From: Hydractinia symbiolongicarpus
Lineage: Eukaryota; Cnidaria; Hydrozoa; Anthoathecata; Hydractiniidae
Assembly: GCF_029227915.1 (NCBI RefSeq)
Contig: NC_079879.1
Coordinates: forward strand, 1,426,001 to 1,490,000
Direction of reading: 5' to 3'
Length of the DNA: 64,000 nt
The notes beneath the pieces are model-generated. The model was given only the letters and a program-made list of their open reading frames with translations, did not search any database and was not told the DNA's origin. Position numbers and translations under genes: made by a program. Shown here in pieces: positions 48,386-62,754 of the stretch (the stretch's first letter is position 1; every line of letters starts with the position of its first letter).

Positions 48386-51300
48386 CACAAAGAAAGTACC
48401 CAGGCAGTAAACTCATTTTTGGAACGTTTTTTTGAATTATCTTTTCACCACTATAACGCATGAGACTTGTAGTATTCAAAAATGTTTTCATTTTTGATGG
48501 GACGCTGAATAGAAGAAGTTTAATCGCCGGCAAACGAAAACCCGCGATTTCCTGTAAATCCCGGGCTTGGCGCGTATAGTCGAATGTATACAAAGAAAGT
48601 ACCCAGTGAGTAAATTGATTTCCCGAGCGATTCTTTAAATTATTTTTTCACCACTAAAACGCATGAGACTTGAAGTTTTCAAAAATGTTTTCATTTCTGA
48701 TGAGACGCTAAATAAAAGAGGTTTAATCGCCGGCAAACGAAAACCCGCGATTTCCCGTAAATCCCGGGCTTGGCCCGTATAGTCGAATGTATACAAAAAA
48801 GTAACCAGGGAGTAAACTCATTTCCCGAACGATTTTTTAAATTAATTTTTTACCACTAAAACGCATAAGACTTGTAGTTTTGAAAAACGATTTCATTTTT
48901 GATGAGACGCTGAATAAAAGGAGTTTAATCTCCGGCAAACGAAAATCCGCGAATTCCCGTAAATCCCGGACCCGGCCCGTATAGTCAAAAGTATACAAAT
49001 AAAGTACGCAGGGAGTAAACTCATTTCCCGAACGATTCTTTAAATTATTATTTCACCACTAAAACGCATGAGACTTGTGGTTTTCAAAAATGTTTTCATT
49101 CTTGATAAGACGCTGAAAAAAAAAAGTTTAATCGCGGGCAAACGAAAACCCGCGATTTCCCGTAAATCCTGGGCTTGGCCCGTATAGTCGAATGTATACA
49201 AGGAAAGTAACCAGGGAGTAAACACATTTCCCGTATGATTTTTTAAATTATTTTTTCACCACTAAAACCCATGAGACTTGTAGTTTATAAAAATGATTTC
49301 ATTTTTGATGAGACGCTGAATAAAAGGAGTTTAATCGCCGGCAAACGAAAACCCGCGATTTCCCTTAAATCCCGGACTCGGCCTGTATAGTCAAAAGTGT
49401 ACAAAGAAAGTACGCAGGGAGTAAACTCATTTCCCAAACGATTCTTTAAATTATTATTTCACCACTACATCGCATGAGACTTGTAGTTTTCAAAAATGTT
49501 TTCATTGTTGATAAGACGCTGAAAAAAAAAAGTTTAATCGCGGGAAAACGAAAACCCGCGATTTCCCGTAAATCCCGGGCTTGGCGCGTATAGTCGAATG
49601 TATACAAAGAAAGTAAACTGGGAGTAAACTCATTTCCCGAAAGATTTTTTAAATTAATTTTTTACCATTAAAACGCATAAGACTTGTAGTTTTCAAAAAC
49701 GATTTCATTTTTGATGAGACTCTGAATAAAAGGAGTTTAATCTCCGGCAAACGAAAACCCGCGATTTCCCGTAAATCCCGGACCCGGCCAGTATAGTGAA
49801 AAGTATACAAATAAAGTACGCAGGGAGTAAACTCATTTCCCGAACGATTCTTTAAATTATTATTTCACCACTAAAACGCATGAGACTTGTAGTTTTCAAA
49901 AATATTTTCATTCTTGATAAGACGCTGAAAAAAAAAGTTTAATCGCGGGCAAACGAAAACCCGAGATTTCCCGTAAATCCCGGGCTTGACCCCTATAGTG
50001 AAAAGTACACTAAGAAAGTACCCAGGCAGTAAACTCATTTTTGGAACGTTTTTTTGAATTATCTTTTCACCACTATAACGCATGAGACTTGTAGTATTCA
50101 AAAATGTTTTCATTTTTGATGGGACGCTGAATAGAAGAAGTTTAATCGACGGCAAACGAAAACCCGCGATTTCCCGTAAATCCCGAGCCTGGCCCGTATA
50201 GTCGAATGCATAGAAAGAAAGTACTCAGTCAGTAAACTGATTTACCAAACGATTCTTTAAATTATTTTTTCACCACTAAAACGCACGAGACTTGTAGTTC
50301 TCAAAAATATTTTCATTTTTGATGAGACGCTGAATAAAAGAAGTTTAATCGCCGGCAAACGAAAACCCGCGATTTTCCGTATATCACGGACTCGGCCCGT
50401 ATAGTCAAAAGTATACAAAGAAAGTACCCAGGAAGTAAACTCATTTCCCGAACGATTTTTTAAATTATTTTTTCACCACTAAAACGCAGGAGACTTGTAG
50501 TTTTCAAAAATGACTTCATTTTTGATGAGACGCTGAATAAAAGGAGTTTAATCTCCGGCAAACGAAAACCCGCGATTTCCCGTAGGTCCCGGACCCGGCC
50601 CGTATAGTCAAAAGTACACAAAGAAAGTACCCAGGCAGTAAACTCATTTTTGGAACGTTTTTTTGAATTATCTTTTCACCACTATAACGCATGAGACTTG
50701 TAGTATTCAAAAATGTTTTCATTTTTGATGGGACGCTGAATAGAAGAAGTTTAATCGCCGGCAAACGAAAACCCGCGATTTCCTGTAAATCCCGGGCTTG
50801 GCGCGTATAGTCGAATGTATACAAAGAAAGTACCCAGTGAGTAAATTGATTTCCCGAGCGATTCTTTAAATTATTTTTTCACCACTAAAACGCATGAGAC
50901 TTGAAGTTTTCAAAAATGTTTTCATTTCTGATGAGACGCTAAATAAAAGAGGTTTAATCGCCGGCAAACGAAAACCCGCGATTTCCCGTAAATCCCGGGC
51001 TTGGCCCGTATAGTCGAATGTATACAAAAAAGTAACCAGGGAGTAAACTCATTTCCCGAACGATTTTTTAAATTAATTTTTTACCACTAAAACGCATAAG
51101 ACTTGTAGTTTTGAAAAACGATTTCATTTTTGATGAGACGCTGAATAAAAGGAGTTTAATCTCCGGCAAACGAAAATCCGCGAATTCCCGTAAATCCCGG
51201 ACCCGGCCCGTATAGTCAAAAGTATACAAATAAAGTACGCAGGGAGTAAACTCATTTCCCGAACGATTCTTTAAATTATTATTTCACCACTAAAACGCAT

Positions 51301-52847
51301 GAGACTTGTGGTTTTCAAAAATGTTTTCATTCTTGATAAGACGCTGAAAAAAAAAAGTTTAATCGCGGGCAAACGAAAACCCGCGATTTCCCGTAAATCC
51401 TGGGCTTGGCCCGTATAGTCGAATGTATACAAGGAAAGTAACCAGGGAGTAAACACATTTCCCGTACGATTTTTTAAATTATTTTTTCACCACTAAAACC
51501 CATGAGACTTGTAGTTTATAAAAATGATTTCATTTTTGATGAGACGCTGAATAAAAGGAGTTTAATCGCCGGCAAACGAAAACCCGCGATTTCCCTTAAA
51601 TCCCGGACTCGGCCTGTATAGTCAAAAGTGTACAAAGAAAGTACGCAGGGAGTAAACTCATTTCCCAAACGATTCTTTAAATTATTATTTCACCACTACA
51701 TCGCATGAGACTTGTAGTTTTCAAAAATGTTTTCATTGTTGATAAGACGCTGAAAAAAAAAAGTTTAATCGCGGGAAAACGAAAACCCGCGATTTCCCGT
51801 AAATCCCTGGCTTGGCGCGTATAGTCGAATGTATACAAAGAAAGTAAACTGGGAGTAAACTCATTTCCCGAAAGATTTTTTAAATTAATTTTTTACCATT
51901 AAAACGCATAAGACTTGTAGTTTTCAAAAACGATTTCATTTTTGATGAGACTCTGAATAAAAGGAGTTTAATCTCCGGCAAACGAAAACCCGCGATTTCC
52001 CGTAAATCCCGGACCCGGCCAGTATAGTCAAAAGTATACAAATAAAGTACGCAGGGAGTAAACTCATTTCCCGAACGATTCTTTAAATTATTATTTCACC
52101 ACTAAAACGCATGAGACTTGTAGTTTTCAAAAATATTTTCATTCTTGATAAGACGCTGAAAAAAAAAAGTTTAATCGCGGGCAAACGAAAACCCGAGATT
52201 TCCCGTAAATCCCGGGCTTGACCCCTATAGTGAAAAGTACACTAAGAAAGTACCCAGGCAGTAAACTCATTTTTGGAACGTTTTTTTGAATTATCTTTTC
52301 ACCACTATAACGCATGAGACTTGTAGTATTCAAAAATGTTTTCATTTTTGATGGGACGCTGAATAGAAGAAGTTTAATCGACGGCAAACGAAAACCCGCG
52401 ATTTCCCGTAAATCCCGAGCCTGGCCCGTATAGTCGAATGCATAGAAAGAAAGTACTCAGTCAGTAAACTGATTTACCAAACGATTCTTTAAATTATTTT
52501 TTCACCACTAAAACGCACGAGACTTGTAGTTCTCAAAAATATTTTCATTTTTGATGAGACGCTGAATAAAAGAAGTTTAATCGCCGGCAAACGAAAACCC
52601 GCGATTTTCCGTATATCACGGACTCGGCCCGTATAGTCAAAAGTATACAAAGAAAGTACCCAGGAAGTAAACTCATTTCCCGAACGATTTTTTAAATTAT
52701 TTTTTCACCACTAAAACGCAGGAGACTTGTAGTTTTCAAAAATGACTTCATTTTTGATGAGACGCTGAATAAAAGGAGTTTAATCTCCGGCAAACGAAAA
52801 CCCGCGATTTCCCGTAGGTCCCGGACCCGGCCCGTATAGTCAAAAGT
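48386..52847 (+). repeat. HOR: 11-mer of 2231-2232 bp, two nearly identical copies
   Basis: Copy 1 is about 48386-50616 and copy 2 about 50617-52847. The joint falls in the shared string tatagtcaaaagta. Private changes present in both include ttttgaaaaacg, cactacatcgcatg, gagactctgaat and gatttaccaaacg. Differences I saw are few: ccgtatg/ccgtacg (near 49225), cccgggctt/ccctggctt, tagtgaaaag/tagtcaaaag, and an A run of 9 against 10, which moves the spacing from 2231 to 2232 bp. Confidence 0.88.
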
Positions 52848-55800
52848 ATACAAAGAAAATACGCAGGGAGTAAACTAATTTCCCGAACGAGTCTCTAAAT
52901 TATTATTTCACCACTAAAACGCATGGGACTTGTAGTTTTCAAAAATGTTTTCATTTTTGATGGTACGCTGAATAGAAGAAGTTTAATCGCCGGCAAACGA
53001 AAACCCGCGATCTCCCGTAAATCCCGGGCCTGGCCCGTATAGTCGAATGCATACAAAGAAAGTACTCAGTCAGTAAACTGATTTCCCGAATGATTCTTTA
53101 AGTTATTTTTTCACCACTAAAACGCATGAGACTTGTAGTTTTCAAAATGTTTTCATTCTTGATAAGACGCTGAAAAAAAAAAGTTTAATCGCGGGAAAAC
53201 GAAAACCCGAGATTTCCCGTAAATCCCGGGCTTGACCCCTATAGTCAAAAGTACACAAAGAAAGTACCTAGGCAGTAAACTCATTTTTGGAACGTTTTTT
53301 TGAATTATCTTTTCACCACTATAACGCATGAGACTTGTAGTATTCAAAAATGTTTTCATTTTTGATGGGACGCTGAATAGAAGAAGTTTAATCGCCGGCA
53401 AACGAAAACCCGCGATTTCCCGTAAATCCCGGGCTTGGCGCGTATAGTCGAATGTATACAAAGAAAGTAAACTTTGAGTAAACTCTTTTCCCGAAAGATT
53501 TTTTAAATTAATTTTTTACCACTAAAACGCATAAGACTTGTAGTTTTCAAAAACGATTTCATTTTTGATGAGACGCTGAATAAAAGGAGTTTAATCTCCG
53601 GCAAACGAAAACCCGCGATTTCCCGTAAATCCTGGTCCCGGCCCGTATAGTCAAAAGTATACAAATAAAGTACGCAGGGAGTAAACTCATTTCCCGAACG
53701 ATTCTTTAAATTATTATTTCACCACTATAACGCATGAGACTTGTAGTATTCAAAAATGTTTTCATTTTTGATGGGACGCTGAATAGAAGAAGTTTAATCG
53801 CCGGCAAACGAAAACCTGCGATTTCCCGTAAATCCCGGGCCTGGCCCGTATTGTCGAATGCATACAAAGAAAGTACTCAGTCAGTAAACTGATTTCCCGA
53901 ACGATTCTTTAAATTATTTTTTCACCACTAAAACGCATGAGACTCGTAGTTTACAAAAATGTTTTCATTTTTGATGAGACGCTGAATAAAAAAAGTTTAA
54001 TCGCCGGCAAACGAAAACCCGCGATTTTCCGTATATCACGGACTCGGCCCGTATAGTCAAAAGTATACAAAGAAAGTACCCAGGAAGTAAACTCATTTCC
54101 CGAACGATTTTTTTAATTATTTTTTCTCCACTAAAACGCACGAGACTTGTAGTTTTCAAAAATGATTTCATTTTTGATGAGACGCTGAATAAAAGGAGTT
54201 TAATCTCCGGCAAACGAAAACCCGCGATTTCCCGTAGGTCTTGGACCCGGCCCGTATAGTCAAAAGTATACAAAGAAAATACGCAGGGAGTAAACTCATT
54301 TCCCGAACGAGTCTCTAAATTATTATTTCACCACTAAAACGCATGGGACTTGTAGTTTTCAAAAATGTTTTCATTTTTGATGGTACGCTGAATAGAAGAA
54401 GTTTAATCGCCGGCAAACGAAAAACCGCGATCTCCCGTAAATCCCGGGCCTGGCCCGTATAGTCGAATGCATACAAAGAAAGTACTCAGTCAGTAAACTG
54501 ATTTATCGAATGATTCTTTAAGTTATTTTTTCACCACTAAAACGCATGAGACTTGTAGCTTTTCAAAAATGTTTTCATTCTTGATAAGACGCTGAAAAAA
54601 AAAGTTTAATCGCGGGCAAACGAAAACCCGAGATTTCCCGTAAATCCCGGGCTTGGCCCCTATAGTCAAAAGTACACAAAAAAAGTACCCAGGCAGTAAA
54701 CTCATTTTTGGAACGTTCTTTTGAATTATTTTTTCACCACTATAACGCATGAGACTTGTAGTATTAAAAAATGTTTTCATTTTTGATGGGACGCTGAATA
54801 GAATAAGTTTAATCGCCGGCAAACGAAAACCCGCGATTTCCCGTAAATCCCGAGCCTGGCCCGTATAGTCGAATGCATAGAAAGAAAGTACTCAGTCAGT
54901 AAACTGATTTCCCGAACGATTCTTTAAATTATTTTTTCACCACTAAAACGCATGAGACTCGTAGTTTACAAAAATGTTTTCATTTTTGATGAGACGCTGA
55001 ATAAAAAAAGTTTAATCGCCGGCAAACGAAAACCCGCGATTTTCCGTATATCACGGACTCGGCCCGTATAGTCAAAAGTATACAAAGAAAGTACCCAGGA
55101 AGTAAACTCATTTCCCGAACGATTTTTTAAATTATTTTTTCTCCACTAAAACGCACGAGACTTGTAGTTTTCAAAAATGATTTCATTTTTGATGAGACGC
55201 TGAATAAAAGGAGTTTAATCTCCGGCAAACGAAAACCCGCGATTTCCCGTAGGTCCCGGACCCGGCCCGTATAGTTAAAAGTATACAAAGAAAATACGCA
55301 GGGAGTAAACTCATTTCCCGAACGAGTCTCTAAATTATTATTTCACCACCAAAACGCATGGGACTTGTAGTTTTCAAAAATGTTTTCATTTTTGATGGGA
55401 CGCTGATAAGATGAAGTTTAATCGCCGGCAAACGAAAACCCGCGATCTCCCGTAAATCCCGGGCCTGGCCCGTATAGTCGAATGCATACAAAGAAAGTAC
55501 TCAGTCAGTAAACTGATTTATCGAATGATTCTTTAAGTTATTTTTTCACCACTATAACGCATGAGACTTGTAGTATTCAAAAATGTTTTCATTTTTGATG
55601 GGACGCTGAATAGAATAAGTTTAATCGCCGGCAAACGAAAACCCGCGATTTCCCGTAAATCCCGAGCCTGGCCCGTATAGTCGAATGCATAGAAAGAAAG
55701 TACTCAGTCAGTAAACTGATTTACCGAACGATTCTTTAAATTATTTTTTCACCACCAAAACGCACGAGACTTGTAGTTCTCAAAAATGATTTCATTTTTG

Positions 55801-56378
55801 ATGAGACGCTGAATAAAAGAAGTTTAATCGCCGGCAAACGAAAACCCGCGATTTTCCGTATATTACGGACCCGGCCCGTCAAAAGTATACAAAGAAAATA
55901 CGCAGGGAGTAAACTCATTTCCCGAACGAGTCTCTAAATTATTTTTTCACCCCTAAAACGCATGGGACTTGTAGTTTTCAAAAATGTTTTCATTTTTGAT
56001 GGTACGCTGAATAGAAGAAGTTTAATCGCCGGCAAACGAAAACCCGCGATCTCCCGTAAATCCCGGGCCTGGCCCGTATAGTCGAATGCATACAAAGAAA
56101 GTACTCAGTCAGTAAACTGATTTCTCGAATGATTCTTTAAGTTATTTTTTCACCACTAAAACGCATGAGACTTGTAGTTTTCAAAAATGTTTTCATTCTT
56201 GATAAGACGCTGAAAAAAAAAGTTTAATCGCGGGCAAACGAAAACCCGAGATTTCCCGTAAATCCCGGGCTTGGCCCCTATAGTCAAAAGTACACAAAAA
56301 AAGTACCCAGGCAGTAAACTTATTTTTGGAACGTTCTTTTGAATTATTTTTTCACCACTATAACGCATGAGACTTGTA
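52848..56378 (+). repeat. HOR-like block with anchor monomer spaced 7, 5 and 3 monomers
   Basis: An anchor monomer with cgaacgagtctctaaatt and gcatgggactt starts at 52875, 54295, 55310 and 55914. Spacings are 1420, 1015 and 604 bp, that is 7, 5 and 3 monomers, the last less 5 bp because cccgtatagtcaaaag has become cccgtcaaaag near 55878. Anchors also share gatctcccgtaaatcc in their 3' half. Between anchors lie A-B pairs and monomers with tccgtatatcacgg. Confidence 0.78.
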
Positions 56379-59300
56379 GTATTCAAAAATATTTTCACTT
56401 TTGATGGGACGCTGAATAGAATAAGTTTAATCGCCGGCAAACGAAAACCCGCGATTTCCCGTAAATCCCGAGCCTGGCCCGTATAGTCGAATGCATAGAA
56501 AGAAAGTACTCAGTCAGTAAACTGATTTACTGAACGATTCTTTAAATTATTTTTTCACCACTAAAACGCACGAGACTTGTAGTTCTCAAAAATGATTTCA
56601 TTTTTGATGAGACACTGAATAAAAGGAGTTTAATCTCCGGCAAACGAAAACCCGCAATTTCCCGTAGGTCCGGGACCCGGCCCGTATAGTCAAAAATATA
56701 CAAAGAAAATACGCAGGGAGTAAACGCATTTCCCGAACGATTCTTTAAATTATTATTTCACCACTAAAACACATGGGACTTGTAGTTTTCAAAAATGTTT
56801 TCATTTTTGATGGGACGCTGAATAGAATAAGTTTAATCGCCGGCAAACGAAAACCCGCGATTTCCCGTAAATCCCGGGCCTGGCCCGTATAGTTAAATGC
56901 ATAGAAAGAAAGCACTCAGTCAGTAAACTGATTTCCCGAACGATTCTTTAAATTATTTTTTCACCACTAAAACGCATGAGACTTGTAGTTTACAAAAATG
57001 TTTTCATTTTTGATGAGACGCTGAATAAAAGAAGTTTAATCGCCGGCAAACGAAAACCCGCGATTTTCCGTATATCATGGACTCGGCCCGTATAGTCAAA
57101 TGCATACAAAGAAAGTACCCAGGGAGTAAACTCATTTCCCGAACGATTTTTTAAATTACTTTTTCACCACTAAAACGCATGAGACTTGTAATTTTCAAAA
57201 ATGATTTCATTTTTGATGAGACGCTGAATAAAAGGAGTTTAATCGCCATCAAACGAAAACCCGCGATTTCCCGTAAATCCCGGGCCTGGCCCGTATAGTC
57301 GAATGCATACAAAGAAAGTACTCAGTCAGTAAACTGATTTCCCGAACGATTCTTTAAATTATTTTTTCACCACTAAAACGCATGAGACTTGTAGTTTACA
57401 AAAATGTTTTCATCTTTGATGAGACGCTGAATAAAAGAAGTTTAATCGCCGGCAAACGAAAATCCGCGATTTTCCGTATATCATGGACTCGGCCCGTATA
57501 GTCAAATGTATACAAAGAAAGTACCCAGGGAGTAAACTCATTTCCCGAACGAGTTTTTAAATTATTTTTTCACCACTAAAACGCATGAGACTTGTAGTTT
57601 TCAAAAATGATTTCATTTTTGATGAGACGCTGAATAAAAGGAGTTTAATCGCCGGCAAACGAAAACCCGCGATTTCCCGTATATCCCGGACTCGGCCGTA
57701 TAGTCGAATGTATACAAAGAAAGTACCCAAGGAGTAAACTGATTTCCCGAACGATTCTTTAAATTTTTTTTCACCACTAAAACGCATGAGACTTGTAGTT
57801 TACAAAATTATTTTCATTTTTGATGAGACACTGAATAAAAGGAGTTTAATCTCCGGCAAACGAAAACCCGCAATTTCCCGTAGGTCCGGGACCCGGCCCG
57901 TATAGTCAAAAATATACAAAGAAAATACGCAGGGAGTAAACTCATTTCCCGAACGATTCTTTAAATTATTATTTCACCACTAAAACGCATGGGACTTGTA
58001 GTATTCAAAAATATTTTCACTTTTGATGGGACGCTGAATAGAATAAGTTTAATCGCCGGCAAACGAAAACCCGCGATTTCCCGTAAATCCCAAGCCTGGC
58101 CCGTATAGTCGAATGCATAGAAAGAAAGTACTCAGTCAGTAAACTGATTTACTGAACGATTCTTTAAATTATTTTTTCACCACTAAAACGCACGAGACTT
58201 GTAGTTCTCAAAAATGATTTCATTTTTGATGAGACACTGAATAAAAGGAGTTTAATCTCCGGCAAACGAAAACCCGCAATTTCCCGTAGGTCCGGGACCC
58301 GGCCCGTATAGTCAAAAATATACAAAGAAAATACGCAGGGAGTAAACTCATTTCCCGAACGATTTTTTAAATTATTATTTCACCACTAAAACACATGGGA
58401 CTTGTAGTTTTCAAAAATGTTTTCATTTTTGATGGGACGCTGAATAGAATAAGTTTAATCGCCGGCAAACGAAAACCCGCGATTTCCCGTAAATCCCGGG
58501 CCTGGCCCGTATAGTTAAATGCATAGAAAGAAAGTACTCAGTCAGTAAACTGATTTCCCGAACGATTCTTTAAATTATTTTTTCACCACTAAAACGCATG
58601 AGACTTGTAGTTTACAAAAATGTTTTCATTTTTGATGAGACGCTGAATAAAAGAAGTTTAATCGCCGGCAAACGAAAACCCGCGATTTTCCGTATATCAT
58701 GGACTCGGCCCGTATAGTCAAATGCATACAAAGAAAGTACCCAGGGAGTAAACTCATTTCCCGAACGATTTTTTAAATTACTTTTTCACCACTAAAACGC
58801 ATGAGACTTGTAATTTTCAAAAATGATTTCATTTTTGATGAGACGCTGAATAAAAGGAGTTTAATCGCCATCAAACGAAAACCCGCGATTTCCCGTAAAT
58901 CCCGGGCCTGGCCCGTATAGTCGAATGCATACAAAGAAAGTACTCAGTCAGTAAACTGATTTCCCGAACGATTCTTTAAATTATTTTTTCACCACTAAAA
59001 CGCATGAGACTTGTAGTTTACAAAAATGTTTTCATTTTTGATGAGACGCTGAATAAAAGAAGTTTAATCGCCGGCAAACGAAAATCCGCGATTTTCCGTA
59101 TATCATGGACTCGGCCCGTATAGTCAAATGTATACAAAGAAAGTACCCAGGGAGTAAACTCATTTCCCGAACGAGTTTTTAAATTATTTTTTCACCACTA
59201 AAACGCATGAGACTTGTAGTTTTCAAAAATGATTTCATTTTTGATGAGACGCTGAATAAAAGGAGTTTAATCGCCGGCAAACGAAAACCCGCGATTTCCC

Positions 59301-59622
59301 GTATATCCCGGACTCGGCCGTATAGTCGAATGTATACAAAGAAAGTACCCAAGGAGTAAACTGATTTCCCGAACGATTCTTTAAATTTTTTTTCACCACT
59401 AAAACGCATGAGACTTGTAGTTTACAAAATTATTTTCATTTTTGATGAGACACTGAATAAAAGGAGTTTAATCTCCGGCAAACGAAAACCCGCAATTTCC
59501 CGTAGGTCCGGGACCCGGCCCGTATAGTCAAAAATATACAAAGAAAATACGCAGGGAGTAAACTCATTTCCCGAACGATTCTTTAAATTATTATTTCACC
59601 ACTAAAACGCATGGGACTTGTA
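56379..59622 (+). repeat. HOR: 8-mer of 1622 bp, two copies
   Basis: Copy 1 is 56379-58000 and copy 2 58001-59622, with the joint in gacttgtagt. Shared private changes include aatattttcacttttg, tcgccatcaaacg (near 57245 and 58867), tatcatggactcgg and the one-base loss ctcggccgtatag. Copy-specific changes include gtaaacgcattt in copy 1 where copy 2 has gtaaactcattt, and catctttgatg in copy 1 near 57411. Confidence 0.87.
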
Positions 59623-60982
59623 GTTTTCAAAAATGTTTTCATTTTTGATGGGACGCTGAATAGAATAAGTTTAATCGCCGGCAAACGAAAACCCGCGATT
59701 TCCCGTAAATCCCGGGCCTGGCCCGTATAGTTGAATGCATAGAAAGAAAGTACTCAGTCAGTAAACTGATTTCCCGAACGATTCTTTAAATTATTTTTTC
59801 ACCACTAAAACGCATGAGACTTGTAGTTTACAAAAATGTTTTCATTTTTGATGAGACGCTGAATAAAAGAAGTTTAATCGCCGGCAAACGAAAATCCGCG
59901 ATTTTCCGTATATCATGGACTCGGCCCGTATAGTCAAATGTACACAAAGAAAGTACCCAGGGAGTAAACTCATTTCCCGAACGAGTTTTTAAATTATTTT
60001 TTCACCACTAAAACGCATGAGACTTGTAGTTTTCAAAAATGATTTCATTTTTGATGAGACGCTGAATAAAAGGAGTTTAATCGCCGGCAAACGAAAACCC
60101 GCGATTTCCCGTATATCCCGGACTCGGCCCGTATAGTCGAATGTATACAAAGAAAGTACCCAAGGAGTAAACTGATTTCCCGAACGATTCTTTAAATTTT
60201 TTTTCACCACTAAAACGCATGAGACTTGTAGTTTACAAAATTATTTTCATTTTTGATGAGACGCTGAATAAAAGAAGTTTAATCACCGGCAAACGAAAAC
60301 CCGCGATTTTCCGTATATCACGGACTCGGCCCGTATAGTCAAAAGTATACAAAGAAAGTACCCAGGGAGTAAACACATTTCCCGAACGATTTTTTAAATT
60401 ATTTTTTCACCACTAAAACGCATGAGACTTGTAGTTTTCAAAAATGATTTCATTTTTGATGAGTCGCTGAATAAAAGGAGTTTAATCGCCGGCAAACGAA
60501 AACACGCGATTTCCCGTAAATTCCGGACTCGGCCTGTATAGTCAAAAGTATACAAAGAAAGTACGCAGGGAGTAAACTCATTTCCCGAACGATTCTTTAA
60601 ATTATTATTTCACCACTAAAACGCATGAGACTTGTAGTTTTCAAAAATGTTTTCATTCTTGATAAGACGCTGAAAATAAAAAGTTTAATCGCGGGCAAAG
60701 GAAAACCCGAGATTTCCCGAAAATCCCGGGCTTGGCCCCTATAGTCAAAAGTACACAAAGAAAGTACCCAGGCAGTAAACTCATTTTTGGAACGTTTTTT
60801 TGAATTATTTTTTCACCACTATAACGCATGAGACTTGTAGTATTCAAAAATGTTTTCATTTTTGATGGGACGCTGAATAGAAGAAGTTTAATCGCCGGCA
60901 AACGAAAACCCGCGATTTCCCGTAAATCCCGGGCCTGGCCCGTATAGTCGAATGCATACAAAGAAAGTACTCAGTCAGTAAA

Positions 60983-61159
60983 CTCATTTCCCGAACGATT
61001 CTTTAAATTATTTTTTCACCACTAAAACGCATGAGACTTGTAATTTACAAAAATGTTTTCATTTTTGATGAGACGCAAACTAAAACCCGCGATTTTCCGT
61101 ATATCATGGACTCGGCCCGTATAGTTAAATGTATACAAAGAAAATACCCAGGGAGTAAA
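60983..61159 (+). repeat. Truncated monomer, 177 bp, second deletion type
   Basis: The sequence gatgagacgcaaactaaaac joins gagacgc directly to aaac, losing 26 bases that include the ataaaagaag and taatcgccggc segments. The deleted stretch is bounded by the dinucleotide gc on both sides. The normal aaacgaaaac is also changed to aaactaaaac. Confidence 0.85.
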
Positions 61160-62577
61160 CTCATTTCCCGAACAATTTTTAAAATTATTTTTTCACCACT
61201 ATAACGCATGAGACTTGTAGTTTTCAAAAATGATTTCATTTTTGATGAGACGCTGAATAAAAGGAGTTTAATCGCCGGCAAACGAAAACCCGCGATTTCC
61301 CGTATATCCCGGACTCGGCCCGTATAGTCGAATGTATACAAAGAAAGTACCCAAGGAGTAAACTGATTTCCCGAACGATTCTTTAAATTTTTTTTCACCA
61401 CTAAAACGCATGAGACTTGTAGTTTACAAAATTATTTTCATTTTTGATGAGACGCTGAATAAAAGAAGTTTAATCGCCGGCAAACGAAAACCCGCGATTT
61501 TCCGTATATCACGGACTCGGCCCGTATAGTCAAAAGTATACAAAGAAAGTACCCAGGGAGTAAACACATTTCCCGAACGATTTTTTAAATTATTTTTTCA
61601 CCACTAAAACGCATAAGACTTGTATTTTTCAAAAATGATTTCATTTTTGATGAGTCGCTGAATAAAAGGAGTTTAATCGCCGGCAAACGAAAACACGCGA
61701 TTTCCCGTAAATCCCGGACTCGGCCCGTATAGTCGAATGTATACAAAGAAAGTACCCAAGGAGTAAACTGATTTCCCGAACGATTCTTTAAATTTTTTTT
61801 CACCACTAAAACGCATGAGACTTGTAGTTTACAAAATTATTTTCATTTTTGATGAGACGCTGAATAAAAGAAGTTTAATCGCCGGCAAACGAAAACCCGC
61901 GATTTTCCGTATATCACGGACTCGGCCCGTATAGTCAAAAGTATACAAAGAAAGTACCCAGGGAGTAAACACATTTCCCGAACGTTTTTTTGAATTATTT
62001 TTTCACCACTATAACGCATGAGACTTGTAGTATTCAAAATTGTTTTCATTTTTGATGGGACGCTGAATAGAAGAAGTTTAATCGCCGGCAAACGAAAACC
62101 CGCGATTTCCCGTAAATCCCGGACTCGGCCTGTATAGTCAAAAGTATACAAAGAAAGTACGCAGGGAATAAACTCATTTCCCGAACGATTCTTTAAATTA
62201 TTATTTCACCATTAAAACGCATGAGACTTGTAGTTTTCAAAAATGTTTTCATTCTTGATAAAACGCTGAAAAAAAAAAGTTTAATCGCGGGCAAACGAAA
62301 ACCCGAGATTTCGCGAAAATCCCGGGCTTGGCCCCTATAGTCAAAAGTACACAAAGAAAGTACCCAGGCAGTAAACTCATTTTTGGAACGTTTTTTTGAA
62401 TTATTTTTTCACCACTATAACGCATGAGACTTGTAGTATTCAAAAATGTTTTCATTTTTGATGGGACGCTGAATAGAAGAAGTTTAATCGCCGGCAAACG
62501 AAAACCCGCGATTTCCCGTAAATCCCGGCCTGGCCCGTATAGTCGAATGCATTCAAAGAAAGTACTCAGTCAGTAAA

Positions 62578-62754
62578 CTCATTTCCCGAACGATTCTTTA
62601 AATTATTTTTTCACCACTAAAACGCATGAGACTTGTAAGTTACAAAAATGTTTTCATTTTTGATGAGACGCAAACTAAAACCCGCGATTTTCCGTATATC
62701 ATGGACTCGGCCCGTATAGTTAAATGTATACAAAGAAAATACCCAGGGAGTTAA
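62578..62754 (+). repeat. Second copy of the 177-bp truncated monomer
   Basis: It has the same 26-base loss, the same aaactaaaac change, and the same tatcatggactcgg and tagttaaatgt markers as the copy at 60983. The shared flanking changes show descent from one event followed by duplication over about 1.6 kb. Confidence 0.85.
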
